Source: a bacterium (GTDB taxonomy: Bacteria > SZUA-182 > SZUA-191). From it: 11,310 nucleotides of DNA. The notes under the pieces were generated by a model that was not told where the DNA came from, made no database searches, and saw only the letters and a list, made by a program, of their open reading frames with translations. Below, one piece after another: positions 1 to 5,235 of this stretch. Location of the stretch: assembly GCA_003230535.1 (NCBI GenBank), contig QIEW01000253.1:1-11310 (forward strand), read 5' to 3'. The first letter of the stretch is position 1, and every line of letters starts with the position of its first letter. Position numbers and translations under genes: made by a program.

Positions 1-117
1 AAACAATTGGTTTATCCTCCGCGCTCTCTGTGTCCTCCGCGGTTAATAATTTATGGTTTTGGTAGATCGCTAATCCTTGCGTAAGGTGAGTATTAAAATT
101 AAATAAAATTTCTAAAA
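1..117. repeat. Intergenic stretch with dispersed-repeat fragment
   Basis: This AT-rich stretch carries a short GC-rich piece in which CCTCCGCG occurs twice (16-23 and 34-41) around a CTCTCTGTGT core. I recognise this as resembling a phrase scattered between genes in many repeat-rich genomes. No start codon with a ribosome site and no convincing ORF was seen, so it is probably the decayed end of a dispersed repeat. Confidence 0.4.
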
Positions 118-145
118 TTGACAACCGGCGTATGTTTGCTATACT
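118..145 (+). promoter_or_regulatory. Sigma-70-type promoter for the kinase operon
   Basis: A perfect -35 hexamer TTGACA (118-123) is followed after 16 bases by TATACT (140-145), a 5/6 match to the -10 consensus. It points toward the kinase operon. The expected start of transcription, near 152, falls almost exactly at the left edge of the inverted-repeat element at 155-324. The element would therefore be transcribed as the beginning of a ~316-nt leader. This is the best promoter match I see in the window; its activity is inferred. Confidence 0.65.
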
Positions 146-154
146 AAATGCACA

Positions 155-324
155 TCCCGAATAATTCGGGATCATAAACACGCTCGGAGTTGGTCGCTTC
201 CATAGCGGGAGTTTTCGGTGATTTGTACGGAAATTTTGTTTTTTGACCGTTATTTTATAACTAGCTGTATTTAAATAACATCATTAATGTTTATGTTTAC
301 CGTGGATTTATGAATAATCCGGGA
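155..324 (+). repeat. Miniature inverted-repeat element, family I, copy A
   Basis: This 170-bp element has imperfect terminal inverted repeats: TCCCGAATAATTC at the left end, and GAATAATCCGGGA at the right, whose complement is TCCCGGATTATTC (11 of 13 match). The left end is itself the perfect 17-nt palindrome TCCCGAATAATTCGGGA. The dinucleotide CA flanks both ends (153-154 and 325-326), a possible target duplication. A nearly full-length second copy lies inverted at 5055-5234 and a partial copy at 6779-6861. It has no coding capacity, so it is a MITE-like passenger needing a transposase in trans (inference). It sits between the promoter at 118-145 and the kinase gene. Confidence 0.75.
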
Positions 325-467
325 CATAAAGAAATAGAATAGCATTTCTATAATAATGAGACGCTGAAGGTGTCATTAAGGTAGGGACACAAACCCGCCA
401 TGATGGATTATGGCGCCGTTATTTAGAAATTGTTCTACTAGAGAGTAGAGAGTAAATGAAGTAAAAT
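325..467 (+). promoter_or_regulatory. Kinase operon leader with possible internal promoter
   Basis: A TATAAT hexamer lies at 349-354 without a good -35 partner, so a second promoter here is possible but weak. Two predicted hairpins follow: GTGTC/GACAC at about 371-392, and CGCCAT/ATGGCG around 398-415. They do not match any riboswitch class I can name. Just before the kinase start is a two-codon reading frame, ATG AAG TAA (456-464), ending three bases before the kinase ATG. The kinase itself has only a weak ribosome site. Confidence 0.35.
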
Positions 468-1883
468 ATGTATACCACGAAAGACACTCCCAGTTGGGAG
501 CAGAAGCTATTTTTAATATATGAGATTTGTCAGATACTTCAGAGTGTTTCTCCGCTGGAAGAGAAGCTCTATATTATTCTGACCGTGCTTACCGCAAAAG
601 AGGGATTTGGTTTCAATCGCGCCGCCTTGTTTTTAGTCGATGAGGAGAGGAATATGCTCGAGGGGCGGATGGGGGTAGGCCCGGTTAACGCCCAAGAGGC
701 CGAACAAATCTGGGAGACACTCCGGCAGGAGGGGAAAACCATCTATGAATATATAGAGGCTTATCAGCGGCTGCCTAAGTCCGGTGTATCCTCATTTGAT
801 CAGCAGGTGCAAAGGGTCCGGCTGGAATTAATCCCGAACGCTAAACCTCCCATAACCTGTATCCGGAACAAGAAACCTCTCATTGTCCATGATTGGCGGA
901 ATGTTTGTATTGAAGAGGCTTTTTCGAAGTTATTGGTAGGCGGGCAGTTTGCCTGTGTTCCGTTGGTGGTAAAAAAGAAAGTGATCGGATTGGTGTTAGT
1001 GGATAATGCTTTTAATGGCAAAACAATTGTTGAATCAGATATTAAAACCTTACTGGTGTTTGCTAATTATGCGGCGGCGGCGATAGAAAATACGATGCTG
1101 TATAAGAGTCTCTCGGAAAAGATTGATGCGCTGGCGGCGGCTAAAGAAAAGTTGAACCGGGTTCATTCCAGGTTTAAGCATTATGACGGCTATGCCGCCA
1201 TGGGCCGGCTGGCGGCCGGCGTTGCCCATGAGATTCGCAATCCATTGAATGCAATAGCATTGAATATTCAAATTGTTAAAGATATCCAACAGGAAAACCA
1301 CGGTGAGAGTGAATTCGAAATTAAGGAAGCATTAGAAGTTGTCACCAAGGAAATTAATCGGTTGGATGGCTTGGTATCCGAGTTTCTGGCGTATGCCACA
1401 CCCTCCAGAATGGAGTTGAAGTATTTGGATCTGCATGATATTTTATATAAGGTATTAAAACATAAGATATCTTATTCGCAAACAAACAGCATTAAAATCA
1501 GTCATAATTTTTGCCATGATCTACCCAGGGTTCTCATAGATGAGGAGCAAATCCGCCGGGCGCTGTTTAATGTTGTTCTGAATGCTATACAGGCGATGCC
1601 CAATGGAGGGGAACTAAAAGTTTACACCGGTTTAATCAAGGATAGATCCTGTGTTTGCATTAGAATTGAAGACACCGGAATAGGAATGAGCAAAGATGTG
1701 CGTAAACATGTGTTTGAACCTTTTTACAGCACCAAAATTGACGGTCTGGGGTTGGGGCTGCCTATTGTGGAGAAAATAGTGGAAAAGCATGGGGGAGAGA
1801 TACTAATAAATAGTAAAAAGTATAAAGGAACTAACGTAGAGATCTTCCTGCCAGCCAAGGAACTCAAAATCAAAACAGGCTAA
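468..1883 (+). CDS. Soluble GAF-domain sensor histidine kinase (NtrB-like)
   Basis: A cytoplasmic two-component kinase of 471 residues with no membrane segment. A GAF sensor domain spans about 25-212; its end shows the usual FACVPLVVKKKVIGLVLVDN core and an FANYAAAAIENTMLY exit helix. A short coil (213-240) follows. The HisKA dimerisation helix carries the H-box GVAHEIRNPLN with phospho-acceptor His254. The ATPase domain (about 350-468) has the N-box LNAIQAM (Asn372), the G1 box DTGIGM (Asp402), the F-box VFEPFYSTK and the G2 box GLGLGLP (Gly426). The H-box type is that of NtrB/AtoS/ZraS kinases. The ligand sensed by the GAF domain is unknown. The start ATG has only a weak ribosome site but no better start precedes the GAF domain. 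The response regulator gene follows after 11 bases, so the pair is almost certainly cognate. Confidence 0.93.
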   Translation: MYTTKDTPSWEQKLFLIYEICQILQSVSPLEEKLYIILTVLTAKEGFGFNRAALFLVDEERNMLEGRMGVGPVNAQEAEQIWETLRQEGKTIYEYIEAYQRLPKSGVSSFDQQVQRVRLELIPNAKPPITCIRNKKPLIVHDWRNVCIEEAFSKLLVGGQFACVPLVVKKKVIGLVLVDNAFNGKTIVESDIKTLLVFANYAAAAIENTMLYKSLSEKIDALAAAKEKLNRVHSRFKHYDGYAAMGRLAAGVAHEIRNPLNAIALNIQIVKDIQQENHGESEFEIKEALEVVTKEINRLDGLVSEFLAYATPSRMELKYLDLHDILYKVLKHKISYSQTNSIKISHNFCHDLPRVLIDEEQIRRALFNVVLNAIQAMPNGGELKVYTGLIKDRSCVCIRIEDTGIGMSKDVRKHVFEPFYSTKIDGLGLGLPIVEKIVEKHGGEILINSKKYKGTNVEIFLPAKELKIKTG

Positions 1884-1894
1884 GGAGAGGAATT

Positions 1895-2281
1895 ATGAAC
1901 ACAAGGCCGTGTATCTTAGTAGTGGATGATGAGGAAAGTTCAAGGGTGGGACTGTCCAAGCTATTGGAAAAAGCGAATTATGCGGTTGCTACTGCTGAGA
2001 ATGGCAAGGAAGCCCTGGAGAAAGTAAAGGGAAACGTTTGTGACCTGGTGATCACCGATATGAGGATGCCCCTGATGGGAGGCATACAACTACTTAGGGA
2101 GCTAAAGGAACAGGCCCCTGATGTGGGAGTGATTATCGTCACCGCCTATGGCGAAGTGGATTCATACTTGGAGGCTATGAATTTAGGGGCTTTTGAATAT
2201 CTAAACAAACCCATCAAGGTGGATGAATTAAAAAAGATGATTGCCAAGGTTCTCGAAGGGAAATCTAAGGCGGAAGCGTAA
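1895..2281 (+). CDS. Single-domain (receiver-only) response regulator
   Basis: A 128-residue CheY-like receiver with no output domain. The acidic pair Asp11/Asp12 (VVDDEE), the phospho-acceptor Asp55 (LVITDMRMP), Thr83 (IIVTAYG) and Lys105 (LNKPI) are all present, so it should be phosphorylatable. It is preceded by a strong ribosome site, GGAGAGG, eight bases after which comes the ATG, and lies directly behind the kinase. The sequence resembles receivers of NtrC-class regulators, yet no AAA+ or DNA-binding part follows; the next gene is a membrane protein in another frame. It probably acts by protein contact or as a phosphorelay carrier rather than by binding DNA (inference). Confidence 0.93.
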   Translation: MNTRPCILVVDDEESSRVGLSKLLEKANYAVATAENGKEALEKVKGNVCDLVITDMRMPLMGGIQLLRELKEQAPDVGVIIVTAYGEVDSYLEAMNLGAFEYLNKPIKVDELKKMIAKVLEGKSKAEA

Positions 2282-2304
2282 ATATCTGCTGGATGTGATG
2301 ATAT

Positions 2305-2961
2305 ATGCCCCAAAAATTTTCGCTGTTATCTGACCGTTACCCGAGAATTTGGGTCTGGTGTCCTATTTTTATTTATGTTTGTGTTATTTTTCTGACAACC
2401 CCCATCCTTCCTGATATAGTTAGATTTCTAGCGTCAATCCTGGGGCTCTCCCTGAAGGAGCTGCTTCAGTACCTAAAATGGACGATTATTATAGGCGGCT
2501 CTGTTTTCATCATTGCCCATATAATCCTTAATCAACGCCATACTTATTTGAGGACTTATTTAACTTTAGGCGTTGTGTTCGGGGTCGGGTATCTGCTGGT
2601 AAGTAATTTTGCCTCCCCGGCCGAAGCCACTCATCTTTTGGAGTATGGCGGATTGTCAATATTTAGTTTCTTCCGCTTGAGCAAGCTTTACCCTGAAGCC
2701 AAACCTTCCCGACTTTACCTATGGTCCGGACTGCTGACTCTGGCGGTAGGGGTAGCCGATGAGATTTACCAGGGGTGGTTACCCAATAGATACTATGACT
2801 TTAATGATATTATTACTAATGTCGTCAGCGGTCTGCTGGGGTTAATATATTTAGAGGGAATAGTTCGCCCTAATCTTTTAGATAGGTTACCGGCTGTTCC
2901 AGAAGTAGCTGTACCGCAAGCGCCATCTGGGCTGGCGATTAATAATAAACCTTCTACCTGA
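2305..2961 (+). CDS. VanZ-like family integral membrane protein
   Basis: A 218-residue protein with about five hydrophobic segments (near 15-35, 56-76, 84-101, 112-124 and 137-152, with a further one near 168-187). It carries the VanZ-family signature residues: a HLLEYGGLSIF helix (His110, Glu113, Tyr114), then ADEIYQ (Asp152, Glu153, Gln156), and RYYDFNDIITN (Arg162, Asp168, Asn172) leading into a glycine-rich last helix. VanZ itself gives low-level teicoplanin resistance, but the biochemical role of most family members is unknown. The start ATG is fixed by an in-frame TGA six bases upstream; the ribosome site is weak. The gene is 23 bp behind the response regulator and on the same strand, so probably the third gene of the operon. 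The C-terminal tail after 187 is Pro/Ala-rich and not conserved. Confidence 0.85.
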   Translation: MPQKFSLLSDRYPRIWVWCPIFIYVCVIFLTTPILPDIVRFLASILGLSLKELLQYLKWTIIIGGSVFIIAHIILNQRHTYLRTYLTLGVVFGVGYLLVSNFASPAEATHLLEYGGLSIFSFFRLSKLYPEAKPSRLYLWSGLLTLAVGVADEIYQGWLPNRYYDFNDIITNVVSGLLGLIYLEGIVRPNLLDRLPAVPEVAVPQAPSGLAINNKPST

Positions 2962-2970
2962 CAGCGGCAT

Positions 2971-3137
2971 CTTAGGGACTTAGAACATTTTAAAGTACCG
3001 TTTGTGGTTTTTTTTGTGCAGTCAGGTCCTCAGACCTGACTGCGGTTTGGGAGATGTCAGATTTGAGAATCTGACACCACAAAAAAACATTACGATTTAT
3101 CCTAAAACGGTATATTGGATATTTCTAAGTCCCTAAG
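2971..3137. repeat. Miniature inverted-repeat element, family II (full), copy D
   Basis: This 167-bp element is bounded by perfect 15-bp inverted repeats, CTTAGGGACTTAGAA (2971-2985) and its complement (3123-3137). Inside are nested pairs: TACCGTTT/AAACGGTA (2996-3003 with 3105-3112), TTTTTTTGTG/CACAAAAAAA (3009-3018 with 3078-3087), and two hairpins. The first hairpin is an 11-bp stem GCAGTCAGGTC with loop CTCA (3018-3043); the second a 9-bp stem TGTCAGATT with loop TGAG (3055-3076). The whole could fold as a cruciform or clover shape. It lies between convergent genes and its right end holds the frame-corrected stop codon of the peptidase gene. No T-tract follows either hairpin, so a simple intrinsic terminator is not supported. 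Confidence 0.8.
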
Positions 3138-4286
3138 TTTCGGATCCAGATCTCCAGTAGCTTTCCCACTCGTCCCAGCTCTTCTGCTCCCAGCAGATGG
3201 GCTCCATCGGTTGCTGTGTGGATGCTTGAAGATTGGAGCGACAAAGAAGCTAAGGTGAGCGCATTAAATCCCTGAGCCGCAAATGGAATACCGTCTACTA
3301 AGAGCTAAGAGCCCGGGGAGTAAACCCAGATGAGAGAGTGGGATGCCTGTCTTCCGGGCAATTTCCTGCATCTCTTTTCCCCATGATTTAGGATTGGCCT
3401 GAAGTATCACCGGTCGCCCATCATGGATACCCACTCCATCTAAATTAAGGAAATAGGTGTTCTCCCGGTCTAATTCCGCCCTGTGCCGGTCAAGGTAACG
3501 CAAAGCCCCTTGTAATCCCCATTCCTCAGCGCCGGTAAACAGGAAAGTGAGCCGAAGATGAGCCGGAGGCGTCTCCCTAAAAACCTTAGCCAGCTCCAAT
3601 ACTATCCCTACACTTCCCGCATTATCCACAGCCCCAGGAGAATCATTCCCGGTGCGGGCAATTAAAAGAAGTATCCCGCAGATAATGAGTATTACGAATG
3701 GGAAGTGGACTGGATAACCTTGAGGAATAGTCTCCGCTGTTCGGCTGATCATGCCCCATCCCAACCAAAACAGTAACCAGACTGTGGCTGAGCCGCTGAG
3801 TGTCAACGCCAGGATACGCAGCGGCAGGGAAATAGTCTGGCTTTTGCTGTCATAATGCGCCAGAATAAAAATGTGGGCTGCTTCTTTACCAACAGGTGGA
3901 GTATCCAGCTCGGCGACTATATTTGATGAATGGAGGCGGGGAGCCCGAGGTTTTTGGGCGGCTAACCATAGCCAGCACTTAGAAGAACAAAGTTCAATTA
4001 TCAGCAGAAAAACTAATGCCGCTAGTGAGATAGCGGGAACGATATGATAAGTAACCCAGGCCAGGATTACATCTGCCAGACCCAACGCCAAGCACAGCCG
4101 AGTAAAGTGCCAGGGCGTAATGTGCAGTCCAAATTTTTCTTCCCAAACCTGACGACTTAAGTCTTTAAGTCGTTGGATTATAAAATTTGCCGCCCGGCGT
4201 TCCCCTGCTGTGCCTACCAGCCTGGGGTAGGCCAGAGCTTTAGCCGTCTCTAGAGCCGCCTGTGCATTAAAACCTGGAGCCATCAA
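3125..4286 (-). pseudogene. M28-type membrane metallopeptidase, frameshifted near C-terminus
   Basis: A zinc aminopeptidase-like (M28) protein embedded in a membrane scaffold. As read from the start, 340 residues end at 3264. Visible are the family opening (GTAGERRAANFIIQRL), hydrophobic segments near 65-80 and 84-101, AHYDS (His144), two more segments near 155-178 and 195-210, GAVDNAG (Asp221), GAEEWGLQG (Glu254/Glu255) and LNLDGVG (Asp283). After residue 326 a 7-bp tandem duplication (3298-3311) shifts the frame. Removing one copy restores 384 codons running on through VDGIPFAAQGFNALTLASL and SSIHTATDG, where the His is the expected last zinc ligand, to a TAG at 3125. The gene is therefore probably inactive. 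The start is TTG at 4286 or, more likely, ATG at 4283; the ribosome site is poor. No signal peptide is seen. Confidence 0.85.
3298..3311 (-). repeat. 7-bp tandem duplication causing the peptidase frameshift
   Basis: On the coding strand CTCTTAG occurs twice in direct succession. Seven is not a multiple of three. Deleting one copy joins GGG CTC TTA to GTA GAC GGT and restores the conserved C-terminal M28 sequence with no other change. The pattern is that of replication slippage. Confidence 0.85.
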
Positions 4287-4490
4287 AGGATATCCGACTA
4301 GGAAGCAATGGTGACAATATCAATTTGTTACTAAAATACAACAAACAGTGGGCAAAAAAGGACTGCTGCCCCCTACCATTCTCTTCCCTGTGGGAGAGGA
4401 TGATAGGTGATCAGGGGTATACTAACCCTCTCCCCGTTATGGGGAGAGGGAACATAAACCAGTAATTTTATCTACGCTTAATTTATTATC
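4287..4490. repeat. Intergenic stretch with two CTCTCCC-type palindromes
   Basis: This gap between the peptidase and the RRM gene holds two related hairpins. One is a bulged TCTCTTCCC/GGGAGAGGA stem at 4380-4400. The other is the perfect 10-bp stem CCCTCTCCCC, loop GTTAT, at 4426-4450. Related CTCTCCCC palindromes are familiar dispersed intergenic repeats. No ORF or promoter of note was seen. Confidence 0.55.
4426..4450 (-). terminator. Possible terminator hairpin after the RRM gene
   Basis: A perfect 10-bp GC-rich stem with a 5-nt loop lies 40 bases past the RRM stop codon. Read on the minus strand it is followed only by TTAGTAT, not a real T-tract. It may attenuate or terminate, or simply be a dispersed repeat. 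Confidence 0.35.
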
Positions 4491-4757
4491 TTAATATCTG
4501 CGAAACTCTCTTCTTCCTTTGGGTTTAGGCGGACGCGCTTCATCAACTTTCATAGTCCGTCCCTTAAAATTTGAACTATCCAAGGCATCTTTCGCTTTTT
4601 CAGCTTCCGACGGGCTGGACAGCTCAACAAATCCAAATCCTTTGCCCTCGATAATTTTTACGCTCACAACCTCGCCATAAGTGGAAAATAATTCTTCCAA
4701 GTCCGCATTAGTGACCGAATAATTGAGATTTCCTACGTAAAGTTTGCCACCTTGCAT
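4491..4757 (-). CDS. Small RRM-domain RNA-binding protein
   Basis: An 88-residue protein that is essentially one RNA-recognition motif. RNP2 is LYVGNL (residues 6-11) and RNP1 is KGFGFVEL (39-46), with the aromatic residues that stack on RNA. The lysine/arginine-rich tail PPKPKGRREFRRY (76-88) probably adds nonspecific RNA contacts. Its size and layout match bacterial Rbp proteins related to cyanobacterial cold-induced RNA-binding proteins. I chose the ATG at 4757 because AAAGGAGG stands five bases before it; a longer in-frame reading to 4850 has no comparable site and adds no conserved residues. The gene stands alone with a long leader, suggesting post-transcriptional control. The RNA targets are unknown. 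Confidence 0.92.
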   Translation of the reverse strand: MQGGKLYVGNLNYSVTNADLEELFSTYGEVVSVKIIEGKGFGFVELSSPSEAEKAKDALDSSNFKGRTMKVDEARPPKPKGRREFRRY

Positions 4758-5054
4758 TTTAGCCTCCTTTTGACTATTGTTTTGGCGGTTAAATAATGTT
4801 TCTTTTGGAGGTAGCGCAAAATAGCATTTATCTCCTAAAAAGAGTGACATTATTGAAATAAAACATACTTACGAAAAAGTAGCTCAGTGGGTTTTAAGTA
4901 TTTTTATTCCTCCTTCACAATTGACTTGCCATTTAGCAACGCCATATTATAATGGATTAAGTTGTTTAACGTTTTAAATGGCCGCAATAGGTTGATCTGT
5001 TTATTTTTGGCATCCCTCTTCTGCCCGGCAAACTCCTTGGATAAAGAGTTTAGT
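4758..5054 (-). promoter_or_regulatory. Long leader and promoter region of the RRM gene
   Basis: On the minus strand a perfect TATAAT stands at 4951-4946, without a good -35 match. Transcription from it would give a leader of about 180 nt before the ATG at 4757. A second purine-rich site, GGAGGAATAAAA, lies inside the leader without an adjacent start codon. Long leaders are typical of cold-shock-type RNA-binding protein genes, but this is inference. Nothing else coding is seen in this stretch. Confidence 0.45.
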
Positions 5055-5234
5055 TCCCGGCTTATTCATAAATTCGCGGTAAACATTAATGATGTTATTT
5101 GGATACAGCTACTTATAGAATAACGGTCAAAAAACAAATTTTTCATACTTTTCATACAAATTACCGATTACCGAAAACTCTTGCTATGGAAGCGACCAGC
5201 GCCGAGCGTGTTTATGATCCCGAATTATTCGGGA
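5055..5234 (-). repeat. Miniature inverted-repeat element, family I, copy B
   Basis: An inverted, nearly full-length copy of the element at 155-324. Its first 33 bases are identical and the right end GAATAAGCCGGGA matches the terminal repeat. AC flanks both ends on its own strand. It is longer than copy A mainly because of two short tandem duplications: ATTACCG twice (5160-5173) and TTTTCATAC twice (5140-5157, plus-strand reading). It lacks six bases near the right end that copy A has. It ends one base before the stop codon of the solute-binding protein gene, so the element borders that gene directly. Confidence 0.75.
5140..5173. repeat. Two short tandem duplications inside element copy B
   Basis: TTTTCATAC is repeated at 5140-5148 and 5149-5157, and ATTACCG at 5160-5166 and 5167-5173. 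Copy A at 155-324 has neither duplicated, which shows that they arose by slippage in this copy. Confidence 0.75.
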
Positions 5235-5235
5235 G

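Noticed and set aside
3009-3087. Bidirectional intrinsic terminator between the convergent VanZ and peptidase genes
   Set aside because: The T-run and A-run lie outside as paired arms of the element; neither hairpin is followed by a T-tract on either strand.
4758-4850. Longer start for the RRM protein
   Set aside because: A strong AAAGGAGG site five bases before the ATG at 4757 fixes the shorter start, and the extra residues have no RRM features.
4921-4953. Plus-strand promoter-like pair TTGACT and TATTAT with 18-base spacing
   Set aside because: It would drive only antisense sequence into element copy B and the binding-protein 3' end; it overlaps the palindromic TATAAT better explained as the RRM promoter.
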